Part shown: positions 11,764 through 23,239 of the stretch, one piece after another
Position numbering within the stretch: position 1 is the stretch's first letter
How the letters are laid out: each line of letters begins with the position of its first letter
Assembly: GCA_025526935.1 (NCBI GenBank)
Contig: JAHLKD010000001.1
Span: 372,001-436,000 of the forward strand
Direction of reading: 5' to 3'
Source: Cladochytrium replicatum
Taxonomy: Eukaryota; Chytridiomycota; Chytridiomycetes; Cladochytriales; Cladochytriaceae
DNA: 64,000 nt
Position numbers and translations under genes: made by a program
The notes under the pieces: model-generated
What the model was told of the DNA's origin: nothing
What the model saw: the letters and a program-made list of their open reading frames with translations, nothing else
Databases searched by the model: none

Positions 11764-13798
11764 TTGTCGTGTTTTGGTGCAACCAGGAGGCCACCAATCG
11801 ATCAATGCCCTCCGACCTCTATGGGTCAAGATCTATCGACAACCATTTTGCCCTCTCAAATCGTAGTTCCTGTCATTCCCGGAAAAACTTTTACTTCCTT
11901 TCCACAGTCCGTCTGGCCTACAGGGTGCATGTTAACGACATCCATGATGATCAAACCTCATCGGTTACGTTGACGCCTATGCTCCTCTCGATCTGGCTGA
12001 CATTCTCGTGATCGGATAGGGTTCGGAGTGGTACTACAAAGCGGGGCAGTCGGGGACACCAGAGGCCATGACAAACATTGCAATCATGTGCTTTACGAAG
12101 CTCCATCATCTGATGGGAGACCTGAGAGTTCCTGTTACGGTAACCCTCCTATTGACGCAGGAACGTTGAGGACTGCGGAGCAGAAAGACGTTTGGGACCA
12201 AGCCTGGTTGTATCTGGAACAAGCGGCGGAGAGGGACTGGATGTCACCGTTTCTTTTAAACAATATTCAGCTCTTGAAGTCTCAGGGCATCAAAGTTGCT
12301 CCGATCTTCCTGGACATGTGGAAGTACAGAATGGTGGAAGTGGAGGCAAGTCATCGAATCGAAATGCAGAGCTGAAGTTGAAGCTGCCCGACCGGATCCG
12401 ACTAGGGAACGCATTCAAAGTCATTTGCAGTAACTTTTCGAAGATACTGCAAAGTCAAATTGATGACTGGAAAGACGGTCACAAGGAAAAGTGTCAGCCT
12501 GCCAACACTGCCAACAAGAAGAAGTTCAATTCAATCCAACCCAGCAATGACAATGACATTGGAACTCTTAGTATAATGATTGGCGATATACAAGTGGCAA
12601 CAAACACCTTATGTTAGGGGTTAACATGAGTGCTTGGATCAAGATCTCTCGCGAGCGTCCGTCAAACTTCCTCAACTTCGCTCAACAAGGACGAATTGTT
12701 GAACGAAGCCGTGAGATTAATTACCAAAGGTCGATTCAAAAAAGCCGCAAACTGCGCTAACAAAGCTCTGGACATAATTGAGCTGGAGGTTTCGATCGCC
12801 AAAATGAAGCGTCAACACAGATGAAAGTATCAGGGCATGTTTCTCCGCCGCGTGACGTGCTACTTAGGCGAATGTTGAAAGGGATCGTCGAATGTCAAGG
12901 AAAAAGAAATTTGTCAATCTTTGCATGATTATGATTTCGCTCTCAAGGCCGGAGTTTCGAAAAAGAAGTGCTGGTACAATTTGAAGATGATTTCAGCGAA
13001 TTGGAAACAAAGTGCCGCGTCTTGCTGAAGAAGGAAATCAAAGAGGACAAGAAGAAACCGGAAATCGCTGACTTGAGGCTGATACAGTGCAACTCAGTGG
13101 CATGGGATGGAATGGAAGAAGATGACACCTGCCCTATTTGTCAGGTTGCATGGGTGAACTTTCAGACTCTTCGATCGCCGTTAGCCCATCATGTTCCCGT
13201 GGTGTCTGCGCGCCGTGTATCTCTCGTTACGGCGCTGAGCGCCAAAAGGAATTCGAAACGGACGTCCTACAGGGGTTCACAAACCCGTCTTCTGTTGTGT
13301 CGTTTGCAAAGATCGATTATCACAACAATCCGTTCCCAAACTCGACGAGCTCGTCATTCGGAACAATATGTTCTCTCGTGACTTGATATCAACTCTTCAC
13401 TTGAGCAACAAAACGAGACCGAAATTCTCAAACGATTTTGCTGTTGGAACACCACTTTGATTTTTTCAAAAAGTATAAGACGTATTATCCAACCTCGGAA
13501 TGGATCCAGTCGACCATAGAGTCCTCGACGACCATTCGGAAAAACAATCGACTACGTAAGAGCCAGATCTCCCGTTGTCGCACTAATCACCGAGATCAAA
13601 GAACTTGAGAACAAAGCCAGTCGATTGATTGACCCGGATGCCGAAGAGCTCTCAAAAACGAAGAACTGCGACTTGGATGGGATAGAAACGCCACTCGCGA
13701 TGTTTACGAGCGAACGAACACATCCTTCGAGAGCGATGATTTTCGACTTGTACGGTGGATCTTCACGGTATGCTATTTGGAGGACCAAAGGGCAGTGA
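11764..13798 (+). pseudogene. Decayed MYND/RING-finger-like gene
   Basis: Coding-like stretches in all three plus frames, separated by stops and shifts. About 12420-12520 encodes a MYND-finger tail (DDWKDGHKEKC) whose YC half lies in another frame. 12968-13140 runs as a charged helix up to CPIC. The RING-like continuation GVCAPC is one frame away, and CVVCKDRL and the tail to about 13450 are in a third. In the C-x-H part of the RING the histidine is replaced by arginine (CSRGVC). 13538-13798 is one more open stretch ending in TGA. The shifts are not flanked by convincing splice sites. A heavily spliced but live gene is less likely, given the loss of zinc ligands. Confidence 0.45.
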
Positions 13799-14420
13799 AA
13801 TGTGTACCCACATTAAAAAAGACATTTATCGCTCGTAAGTCGTACTGATGTTATTTGCAATGTGCTTGATCGATCTTGTCAGTGTAACCATTCAATGAGC
13901 ATTATAGTAATCTGTCATTGAATGTGAACACACGCAGAAACCAAAGGGCACACGATGTAATCCAGTGACCCAGTCAGTGAGTTGAACCACTTGAAGTACT
14001 GTGACCAACGAGTTTCCCAGCGTCGATCCAAATTGCAATGTAGGCCAATTTACGAGTTCTGTCGCTCTTTGCTGGTGACAAGCAGCACCAAAAGTGATAT
14101 TCTTGGCTGATTGTGTGCAGTCACATGCAATCAAAATTGTGTCGTTCCTCAAAATTTGGGTTTTTATCCATCCCTGATTTGTAGGGTCATCCTAGCTGCA
14201 CGTCCGGCTTTTGCCATTGATGCCGGTAGTTTCTGATGCAAAGGCAGGAACGAAGAGTTGGGAGGCAAATTACGGCCTACCTCCATGAATCGATTGTGAT
14301 TCAAAACTTACAATGTGCCCATCGCCCGTAGTGTTGTTGTGGTTGTGCAAATAAATTTGCGGTTGCCCGGGGTAAAATAAAAAGGAGAAGTCTAAACTCT
14401 TTCCATCATCACAATCCAAC
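13799..14420. other. Intergenic spacer, LCB2 promoter side
   Basis: No gene is seen. The last 100 bases before the LCB2 start should contain its promoter and leader. Confidence 0.4.
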
Positions 14421-16253
14421 ATGGGAGGTGGAAAGCGCTCTTCAATACTGAACCGACCGTCAGCGAAGGGCAAAGATAAACTGGATGGGGCCAACCAGAT
14501 TATCAACCTTTCAGGTGACGATCTTTATCCAGCTGCACTTCGCCAGGGCACGGCTGTCAAACCTGGGAAGAGCGCAGAGCCATTCAAGCACAAAAAGCCG
14601 CACGTTGAAGAGCAGCCGTCCTTTTACATCCTCATAACGACAGTCCTCGCATATCAAATTATTTTCCTGTTCGGCCGAATCCGTGACTTCATTGCCGTTT
14701 GGTTCAAGAAGAACAAGTACATGAGATACCAGAATGTGAGTTGCAGGGGAATAAGACCGCATCGAGCTGAGCTGTGCGCGAAGTTTTACGAGGGCTATCG
14801 ATAACATGCTCTCCCATTTCGCAGGGTTATGCACCTCTTCTGAACTCTGGGTTTGATGCCTTTTACAAACGTCACATTTACAATAAAATCCGAGACTCCT
14901 TCAATCGCCCGACTACAGCTGCTCCCGGTCGCTTCGTCAAGGTTTATCAACGCGAGTCGTACGACGGATTCGATTCGTTTATCAAGACGGGCGAGATAAA
15001 GGAGTGTTTGAACCTTTCATCTTACAACTATTTGGGCTTTGTTCAGTCGGAGGGACCTTGCGCAGACGCAGTCGCGGTCGCCATCAACGAGTTTGGTGTT
15101 GGCGTCGGCTCGTCCCGAATGGATGCCGGAACTACGAATCAGTTGCTCGAAACAGAAGCCCTCGTCGCAAGATTTTTGGGACAAGAAAGCGCAATTTTGG
15201 TGTCGATGGGATTTGCAATGAACGCGACCTCCATCCCTGCACTTGTAGGAAAGGTACAGAGTCACATTTATCTATCGCCATAGCGATTCGGTCCTTAATT
15301 CTTGTGCTTCTTACTTCCAGGGGTGCTTGATTGTTAGTGATGAGCTGAACCATTCTTCAATCGTGCTCGGTTCTCGAATGTCGGGAGCCACCATCAAGGT
15401 CTTCAAGCACAACGATACGGCGGATCTAGAACGCGTTTTGCGTAAACAAATTGCTTACGGTCAACCTAGAAGCGGTCGCGCATGGAAGAAGGTTCTCGTC
15501 GTCTGTGAAGGTTTGTATTCTATGGAAGGAACCTACTGTCCCCTCCCCGGTATCCTCGAGCTGAAGAAGAAGTACAAGGTGCACGACTTTCTCTTTTCTG
15601 TAGTGCATATATTGACGAATGCTTTGCAGTTCTACTTATACATCGATGAGGCTCACTCCATGATGGCAATTGGCCCGAACGCAAAAGGTGTGTGCGATTA
15701 CTACGGAGTCGCCCATTCCAATGTCGACGTCCTCATGGGAACGTTTACGAAGTCGTTTGGCTCGGCGGGTGGATACATCGCGGGTCGCAAGGCAATTATC
15801 GATCATCTCCGAGTCACCAACCACTCAGCCATCTACGCAGAATCCCTCACCCCGGTTGGCTTGGGCCAGATCCAGGCATGTCTAAAGATTCTCATGGGCG
15901 AAGACGGAACGGACGAGGGAAGACGGCGTATCACTTCTCTCCGGCAAAACTCGCTGTACTTCTCCCGTGCACTCCGCAAGCTCGGATTCATTGTGTACGG
16001 AATGGAGGACAGCCCGGTCGTTCCCCTCATGTTGTACCATCCCACCAAGATGCCTGCGTTCTCGAGAGAAATGCTGGCGAGGAACATCGCCGTCGTGGTG
16101 GTTGGCGCACCTGCAACCCCAATCCTGAAATGCAGGGTGCGGTTTTGTATCAGCGCATCTCACACGCTGGAGGATCTGGAGAAGGCAGTGGAGGCGATCA
16201 ACGAGGTCGGGGATCGTTTGAACTTGAAGCACTCGCGAAAGATTCGGGATTAG
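14421..16253 (+). CDS. LCB2: Serine palmitoyltransferase subunit 2
   Basis: Predicted 541 residues; exons 14421-14735, 14825-15253, 15321-15578 and 15630-16253, all phase 0. The enzyme joins serine and palmitoyl-CoA, the first step of sphingolipid synthesis, at the ER membrane with an LCB1 partner (not in this window). Features: one N-terminal membrane helix (residues about 70-95), the SSYNYLGF motif, YIDEAHS (338-344) and the PLP-lysine motif GTFTKSFGSAGG with Lys375. The third intron (51 bases) is free of stops, so the frame also reads through it. Removing it restores the family spacing KYK-FYLYIDEAHS. A broken copy lies at 52383-54004 on the opposite strand. Confidence 0.93.
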
Positions 16254-16913
16254 AACGGTATTGAGACCACAGATGAATACAAAGGCTTCTGGCGGCTATG
16301 CAGAATTGGGATTGTTATTTGCTATTTGACGTATTTTTTGATATCTTGTTTGTCTTCCTCTATGGCGCGCTCAGTCTCTATGGTCATTCGTCACGAATGT
16401 TTGGGCGGTGTTGAATCTGTTGCTTACCGTTGGGTTGGCTTGATGAACATAAATGGCTCCGACGGTCTGCTATGTAGAATTAGGATTATGCCACTTTTCC
16501 TAATTGATATATGTGGGGTTATTTCTTGACCCTCCTTGATTTGGTTGCTCCATTGACAGCTCTATCTCTATGGTTAACTCGCATGGCTTTCTTTCTTTTT
16601 TGTTTTATTACTCTCCTTTTTGCGGTTATGGTTTATTTCAAATACATTTTCACCACTATCCTGTGACTAAGTAAAAGTATCTTTCATTGGCTGATAGCAA
16701 GCAATCTCATAGAAAGCAAAATATGAGTCGTAGAAAAGGCTGGCGGTTCGCTTTTTCACCTTACGAAGCCAAACAGATCCGATATTATTAGAGCCTAAGT
16801 ACGGGCAACCAACGATGACAAACATCCTTGGTCGTTTGCATCGGCGCATCATGCCCCCGAAGATACTTTCTGAGATCATCTGACTCCAATCCCTGTGTTT
16901 CTTTTCTCTGCAG
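16254..16913. other. Spacer between LCB2 and the CYRI fragment
   Basis: No recognisable coding sequence. I looked for an N-terminal CYRI exon ending just before 16914 and found none. Confidence 0.4.
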
Positions 16914-17339
16914 GCAATATCCAGTCCGAGCAGGGAATCGGAGGAGGCCGCGTGGAACGCGCTCTACCCCGCTGTTCTCAAACTTAGGGACTACTACGAG
17001 TTTGCTGTTCGTCTCGAGCAAGAAGCCTTCCCTCGCGTTCTGCACTTCCTGTGCGTCGGCGACGTTGCAAAGAACTTGGAATCGTTCCAGGCGACTGCAA
17101 CGCAACTCGGTGATCTGCTCCATTTCGTCTCGCTTTTCGATGAGTTGAAGGTGGGTGATCTGAATAAAGAAATGGAGAGGATTTGGGTTGTGATCTGGCG
17201 ATCTCTGGCGATCTCTTTTCATGTGCCAACTGTCTCCTGGCTCCGTTAAACGTTACTTTTCCAGATGGTCAACCCAAACATTCAGAATGACTTTTCGTAT
17301 TACCGCCGCTCCCTTTCCCGGATGAAGATGGCGTCTCCA
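16914..17339 (+). pseudogene. CYRI/FAM49 gene fragment
   Basis: Two exon-like pieces (16914-17150 and 17265-17339, phase 0, joined by a 114-base intron) encode about 104 residues matching the central CYRI (FAM49, DUF1394) domain. Landmarks are EEAAWNALYPAVLKLRDYYE, LHFVSLFDELK and NPNIQNDFSYYRRSLSRMK. CYRI proteins bind Rac1 and restrain SCAR/WAVE-driven actin assembly in animals and amoebae. The N-terminal part and the long C-terminal half of the family are missing. After 17340 possible small exons end within about 150 bases without family similarity. It is therefore called a relic. It could be a live gene only if distant or divergent exons were missed. Confidence 0.6.
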
Positions 17340-18068
17340 GTAAGTTGAATATACTCAATGGATATGATCGCACACCCACTTCAACGGATTTTCAATAGCA
17401 AATGGCGAATGTGCCGAGAGTTGGAATCTGTATGTCCACAAACTAAACCTCTACCACCTGCGAGCTAACCAGTTTCGAGCTATCAATTAGGCTCAGGACC
17501 GACCTTTTCCATCATTTCACTTGAGTTTAAAGAGCTTACAAATGCACCAGTGTTGCTCCGGTGACGTGGGGTTTGGATTTGTAGAGCAAGTCCGACGTAA
17601 ATGGGGTGTTTGCTGAAGGGGGGCAGAATTGTGAACACTTGGAGTGCTTCCTCCGCCTTACGTTTCGAACATCATTACTTGGTTCATGTTGAATCTACGC
17701 CGAAAAAATATGATAGGCTGTTTCTGTTGCTCCTGAATATTCTTCAATGTAGATATTCCTTTTATGACTTCAAAAAAGTTGACTCCTCACCGAAAAATTA
17801 GGTCTGCTCTTCCGAAACACAAAGCTTTACATATTGAAGAGAAAAGGAGCGTGGAACACAACGCATTTGCTTGCCCTCATCAAAAAACAAGAATTTACAA
17901 TGAGGGTCACAGGAGAAAATTCCTTTCTGTAGACTCCCGAAGAAACAAACAGAAACGGAGGGTGCCTTGTTGAATTCTCATCGATCAATCTATCGAACGT
18001 ACAGTGTGCCAATCATACGAACGTGGGGATGTGGATAAGTCCCTGCTCAGCCTGAAAACTACGTCTCA
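17340..18068. other. Spacer
   Basis: No gene was recognised. It separates the CYRI fragment from the 3' end of the bZIP gene. Confidence 0.4.
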
Positions 18069-19702
18069 TCATCTGACGTCCTCCTGCCGCCCGGATTCTC
18101 TTTGATTGGTATTGCGAGATTGCTTCCGCAACATATTTCCTCGATCATCGCATTCACACAAACTACCGTTCCCACGGTTCAAGCACTCCTCTGTTGGATT
18201 GTTGGCTGTCGTCGGAGACGGACTCGGTCTCAAACCTGCGGCTACAACCAGCAGTCCCCGATGTCCACGCTCGATCTCACTTTCAAGCTCCGCTATTCGA
18301 CGACGGAGTTTCGGGTGTCGTTCTTCTTCCCAACGAGCCTTTTCCGCTTCCAAGAGCGAAATTTTGAATGCCAGATCGGAATTTTGGGTTTCGAGGGTTG
18401 ATACCATTGTCTCAAGGTGGAGAAGTCGCTGAGCTTTGCGGAACCGGGAGCGTCGTGCGGCCTCTGGAAAAATACAAGTCAAACCGCAATTGAATTTAGG
18501 CTTGCGTGGGAATTGAGCAAATTCTTACCAGTATTTTTCTGTCGACGGACGGCGGAATCTGCTGTCCGACCGGAGCTAGTGGGCGGATTCTCAAGCTCAT
18601 CTTCCGGCGATGTATCAAGCGCTTCGCTTCCAGTTCGTTTGACGCCCATCGAATCGCTCGAAGAGGTGGTGATTGGTGGTTCTTCGGGAATAGATTTTTT
18701 CGCAGACGAAGTTCTGCGTCTCGATGAGGTCGAGCGAGGTGGAGGTGGCGAGATCAGCGCTGAACGGTTCGGCTCCGAAGACGAAGAACGAGCCTGGTTG
18801 ATAACGGGAGGATGAGCGAGTGAGTTTATGGAAGTTGCCTCCAAAGCCGAAGAGAAAAGGGTAATATTAGAGGAACTCGATATATTTAGTGGTGAACGGC
18901 TATCGGGTTGTAGTGTAGGAGATGGTGAGCGTGAAGTCTGGACTGCTGCTCCTGAATAATGCACGCGTGCCCGCTTCGTTGAATTGAATAAGCGGGCTGG
19001 AGGAAGCACATTGGGTCCCTCAGTTGGATTTGTATATTCGTCGGGGCGATAAGTAGCGGCGGCAGCGGCGAGGACAGAAAGTCCATCTTGATCGATCCGA
19101 TTGCTTTGATGAATATGATGTTTCGTTCGTTGTGGGAAAGAGTGTTCGTACACCGAACCTGGAGGTAGATCTCTCGACTCTTGGTACGGAGGGACTGTGC
19201 GGTAAGCAAAAGGGTTCCAATTCGGGTGCTGCTCCGTGAATGAGGGGGGAGGTGGTGGACGATTGTGTGGTTCATAGAACGGATGGAGTTCGGCTGGTGG
19301 ATCACGAAGAAGCGCGGCTGGTGGGTGAAACTGTTGGAGTTGTGCGTTAAGTGCAAACGTGCGCGGCACAAATGACGTTTGCGGTGGGTATGATAGAGGT
19401 GGAAGCTCAGAGGATGCTGTTTGTTGCAGTTGTGGTAGCCTTGGAAGGGATTGCGATGGGTAAGCTGGGTAAGAGTGAACGAGAGGAGGCCGTTGTGGAG
19501 AATAATCAATCCCAGAATTACGATATGCCTGAATCGCAAATAAATCTGGAGGGTGATAGTGGTTGCGCATGGGGCCAGCGGCCGACGATGACGAGATGGA
19601 GCGCGCAGTGTGGATGCGGACTTGGGGTTTCTCCAGCATTGTTGATGCGGGCGTGTCAACTTCTTGGTCTGGAGCAGCCGACGCAGCGGGAGTCGGTAGC
19701 AT
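18069..19702 (-). CDS. GCN4-like bZIP transcription factor
   Basis: Predicted 522 residues; exons 19702-18529 and 18463-18069 with a 65-base intron. Residues 1-385 are disordered and rich in Pro, Ser, Gln and Tyr. The basic region NTEAARRSR (390-398) is created exactly at the splice junction and is identical to the core of yeast Gcn4. It is followed by a leucine-zipper helix to about residue 435 and a C-terminal tail. Gcn4/CPC1 factors activate amino-acid biosynthesis genes. A pair of Gcn4/AP-1 sites and short upstream frames lie just 5' of the start, so autoregulation or uORF control is plausible. The N-terminal half has no recognisable domain. Confidence 0.8.
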
Positions 19703-19762
19703 TGTAAGCGCAACGAGTCACGACGCATTGTCGAGTGATTCAGAACTGTGGGATTCAGTGAT

Positions 19763-19786
19763 TTCAGGGTGATGAAACCTGACTCA
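19763..19786 (-). promoter_or_regulatory. Possible 7-codon uORF of the bZIP gene
   Basis: Reading on the minus strand, ATG at 19786 opens a 7-codon frame (MSQVSSP) ending in TGA. A second ATG at about 19728 opens a long out-of-frame reading that overlaps the bZIP start. This layout resembles uORF-controlled GCN4/ATF4 leaders. It is functional only if transcription starts upstream of 19786, which the sequence does not show. The uORF also overlaps the palindromic site, so both may not be used in the same way. Confidence 0.35.
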
Positions 19787-19795
19787 TTTGAGTCA
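19780..19795. promoter_or_regulatory. Inverted pair of Gcn4/AP-1 sites
   Basis: TGACTCATTTGAGTCA is a perfect 16-base palindrome made of two 7-base Gcn4/AP-1 elements separated by TT. It lies 78 bases upstream of the predicted start of the GCN4-like gene, the factor class that binds this site. Confidence 0.6.
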
Positions 19796-20063
19796 CAGTG
19801 TCTTTTCACGTGGAAAGATACCCTGCAGATCGAAGTGGGCAAACCGAGGATTTGGGTTTTGTCCGACCCCAAACACAAATTTACTTATTTCAACACACCA
19901 AAACAAATATATAAAAATCGGAGGACGGTGTAAAGAACTTTCTCAAGCCAAAAATATCATGTCGACACTCAATTTAACTCCCTCTAGTGCAAAGTGCTAA
20001 GAAATGAAACAAATCGATCTGACACTTTGGTCCTCTCACCAGCTCTAAGCCACACATCCAACC

Positions 20064-20644
20064 ATGCCCCAACCACCACCCTTCGTGCTGTTGGTGCTCT
20101 TCAAATACATCGAGCCTGGTATGAAACCGATTCGAGTGTATCACACTTAGTGTGAAAGAGAAAGAAACATATTTCTCCACTTCTCTTTTGCTAAAATTCG
20201 GGACTGGAACTAAAGTCTCTCCATTTAGCCATGAACTTGATCGCCGGAATTTTTGGCCTCATCTTGCCTCACAAGCTCTTCACGAACGTCTACCCTATCT
20301 ACACTTCTCTTCCCCAACCGTCGCCGCACTTAGACATGGCTGGTCGAATGTTCGCAGTTGCCTATGTGGTGTTCGCACTCTCGATCTACTTCCTCATGTC
20401 GCAACCGCCATCCACGACCATCCCTCTCATCGCTGCGCTTTTGGTCGGAGACGTGCTGCATTGCGCAGTGTTTGCGTGGGAGATTGTCAAAGTGGCTCGT
20501 GATGGTGCGAGTGATTGGCCAAAGTACTTATTCGGCTTGGGTTTCTCCGCAAATGTGTATGTGAGCTTGGTGTTGCTGGCGGGGCGGATTTGGTGGCTGA
20601 TTGCGGTGTCGGGGGATGATGGAAACGCAAAGAAGTTGGACTAA
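20064..20644 (+). CDS. Small four-helix membrane protein, function unknown
   Basis: Predicted 156 residues; exons 20064-20118 and 20229-20644, joined in phase by a 110-base intron. The first exon (MPQPPPFVLLVLFKYIEP) supplies the start; a shorter product could begin at 20231. About four hydrophobic helices are visible (around residues 19-35, 55-75, 82-100 and 115-140), with a short charged C-terminus. No family is recognised. Confidence 0.6.
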
Positions 20645-20949
20645 GACTTCGAACTCCAGAGCGATAATTACTCCACTCCAGTTTGAGTTAGAAGGTTCAT
20701 TCAATGGGATGTTTCTATGATCTGTATCTCGCACAACGCAGCAATTCTTTTCAGCCTGCACCTTTTAACTTCGCTCAAAAGATAGACGACATGAAATCAA
20801 ATGCGAAGAATTTGTTTTCACAATTGCAACATGGTTGAAACATCAAGAAACCTGCTACTTTGCGCACGCATGCCCAAATGCACGGGCATAGGAATGGTTG
20901 CTTCCCCAATGCAAATTAACCCAACTAGCCACCACCCGTCGGTCTTCGC
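20645..20949. other. Spacer between convergent genes
   Basis: Nothing recognised. It lies between the small membrane protein gene and the 3' end of the CobB-like pseudogene. Confidence 0.4.
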
Positions 20950-22270
20950 TTACATCCCCCTTCGTCTCTTCCGCATCTTGCCGCCCACCGCCAATAACCT
21001 TCGAACCATAAACGCAAGCGTCCACGTCTTTTCCTTCTCAACGTCCTCTTCCTTCATCACCACCTGTGAGAAATGGTACACATGTCCACGCGCGGGTGCA
21101 GTGGCTGCCGCAAACATGCTGCTAGGGTGCGTGGCCGAATCAGCTGTCTCGATGTACGACAGTCGCATGGTATTGGTGAGGCGCGTGGAGAAAGGGAGCA
21201 CGCCGACGGTTTCATAGCGATGGTCGGACGTCGGCGGGTGTCACTTTTGGTGGAGCTGGGAGATCTTCAGGTTTGAGCTAGCGGGAGGGTGCATCCCAGA
21301 TGTTTTGGGAGAGGTACATCATCCCACCACATTCGGCGAAGATGGCACCACCTGATTTTGCAAATTCGCGGATGGAGTTGAGCATCGACTTGTTCACCTC
21401 GAGAACTGGACGGCGTTAACATCAAGAAACATTGAGCGAGTTCGGGATATCCGCCACCAACGTACAATCCCTGAACGTTCTCAGGAAGCTTTTGGCCCCG
21501 CATAGGAGAAAAGTAAACGACCTCTGCACCTTCTGTACTGAGAAGGTGCATGTTGTCCTGGTAGTAAAAGCAGAAGGCTTCGTCTTTGGCGACTGCGATT
21601 CGAACCTTTTTTTGCTTCGCGACTGCAGGAGCCGCTGCTTCGGCATCAGGAAACGAAGTTTCAAATCACATTCATCGAAACCAAAATTCAGCGCGATTCG
21701 GACCCTGAATCGCATCACTCAACCAATCCGCATGGACTTACCCACCCGTCTTGTTGCAAATAACTCCAGCGATCTTCAATGCGGGATCAAAGTCACGGAA
21801 TCGGCGAGCCACAGCGCCGACCGAGCGGCATATCGACCAGCAATCAACAACCAACAATACCGGTGAATCGAGGAACTTCGCCACTTCGACGGTGTAAGCG
21901 ACGTCAGGGAGTCCATCGTGACCGTCAAAGAGCCCCATCACGCCCTCGATGATGCAGACGTCATCGCCTTTGACGTGTGCACGGAATCTGGCAAGAGTGG
22001 TTTCTTGTCCAAACATAAATCCGTCGACTCCCCAGACAGTGATGCATTGCTTAATAATTATAAGAACAAATGAGATGTTGTGTGATTTGGTAGGGATCAC
22101 GGAAGGAGGTAGGTCACAACTCGTACGATCAATGAAGTCCGGACCGACCTTGAATGGCTAAGCAACGAGACCTTTTTCTTGTAAATGCTCGCATCAATCC
22201 CAGCGATACCCTGGTCTTCCCCTGCGACGATGATGGAGCAGACACGATGAACGTCTTCAATTTCCGTAAA
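20950..22270 (-). pseudogene. Cobyrinate a,c-diamide synthase (CobB/CbiA) relic
   Basis: Family landmarks occur in the right order on the minus strand but in different frames. About 22240-22180 gives FIVSAPSSSQGKTRVSLGLM (degraded P-loop), then a shift and an in-frame TAG before PFKVGPDFID. 22050-21740 gives IEGVMGLFDGHDG and LLVVDCWS up to GVICNKTGG. About 21620-21440 gives [14 protein letters not shown] and [12 protein letters not shown]. About 21400-21300 gives [17 protein letters not shown]. After a stop and a shift, 21210-20950 gives VGVLPFSTRLTNTM and GHVYHFSQ (GHEFHYS in intact enzymes). The enzyme amidates the corrin ring in B12 synthesis. One frame change can be explained by a 29-base intron, but the stops and altered P-loop cannot. 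Confidence 0.75.
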
Positions 22271-22315
22271 GTTGGGTGTGGCTTTCTTCGGATAATTTCC
22301 AGCTTCCATCCAAAA

Positions 22316-23239
22316 ATGTTCACGGGAATCGTTGAGACGATGGGTACGGTAGCGGTCGTGGAGCGCATGGACACTACAGCATCGGGTGGAGGCGGCTTCG
22401 CTGTTACCATTGAAGAGGCTGGACCGGTATTGGTTGACGTCGCCCTCGGCGATAGCATAGCATGCGACGGTATAGTATTTCAAATCGCCGGGTTGGCCTA
22501 ACCTGATTCTTGCCGTCGAAAATGCAGGCGTCTGCTTGACGGTGACCGAGTTTAACGAGAGTCGAACATCGTTCAAGGTCGGTATCTCTCCTGAAACGCT
22601 CAGAAAGACAAACATCGGTACAACTACGAGCTTCCCACGGCACAATTCTTCTTTCCTAATGTATCATCATCCCACAGGCGAATGGAAGGCTGGACACAAA
22701 GTAAACTTGGAGAGGGCAATGTCAGCAGAAACCCGATTTGGAGGTCATTTTGTTCAGGTATAATCCTGTTCATTCCTCTTCTTGGTCAACGTTTACTAAT
22801 CCACTATAATTAGGGGCATGTTGATACGATTGTTACCCTTGCGAAGAAGCAGCCTGATCCTCCAAACTCACTGCTTTTGACTCTGCGCGTCCCACGTCCT
22901 CACGCCGACACCGACAACACTGATTTCCTCAACTACATTGTCGCCAAGGGTTACGTTTGTCTCAACGGAACGTCTTTGACTGTTGTTTCTGTTGACACTA
23001 CCGCGCGTACTTTCAACGTCATGTTGATCGCTTACACACAGTCGATGGTGAACATTCCGTTAGTTGAGGAGGGACAGACGATCAACCTTGAGGTGGATCA
23101 GATTGGAAAGTATGTTGAGAATGTGGCGAGGTCGATGTTGGTGTCGAGTGCTTCCGGAGCGGCGAGTTCTGGCTTTGGGCAGGCTTTGGAGGGGTTGGTT
23201 GAGAAGGTGGTCAGGAAAGTTCTTGCAGAGAAGCAATGA
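22316..23239 (+). CDS. Riboflavin synthase
   Basis: Predicted 249 residues; exons 22316-22469, 22528-22617, 22678-22757 and 22814-23239. The enzyme dismutates two molecules of 6,7-dimethyl-8-ribityllumazine to riboflavin, the last step of vitamin B2 synthesis (fungal RIB5/RibE). It starts with the invariant MFTGIVE. The two lumazine-binding barrels follow, with CLTVTEF and GGHFVQGHVD in the first and LNGTSLTVVSVD in the second. The C-terminal helix promotes trimers. The start is fixed by the N-terminal motif. It is divergent from the dead CobB-like gene, whose 5' end lies within about 70 bases. Confidence 0.93.

Noticed and set aside
15579-15629. Read-through of the stop-free 51 bases in LCB2 as coding
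   Set aside because: It would insert 17 hydrophobic residues just before YLYIDEAHS, where the family has none. GT...CAG borders are present.
18886-19878. 330-codon minus-strand frame overlapping the bZIP gene
   Set aside because: His/Arg-rich shadow in another frame of the low-complexity bZIP N-terminus. Only its ATG near 19728 is of interest as a possible uORF start.
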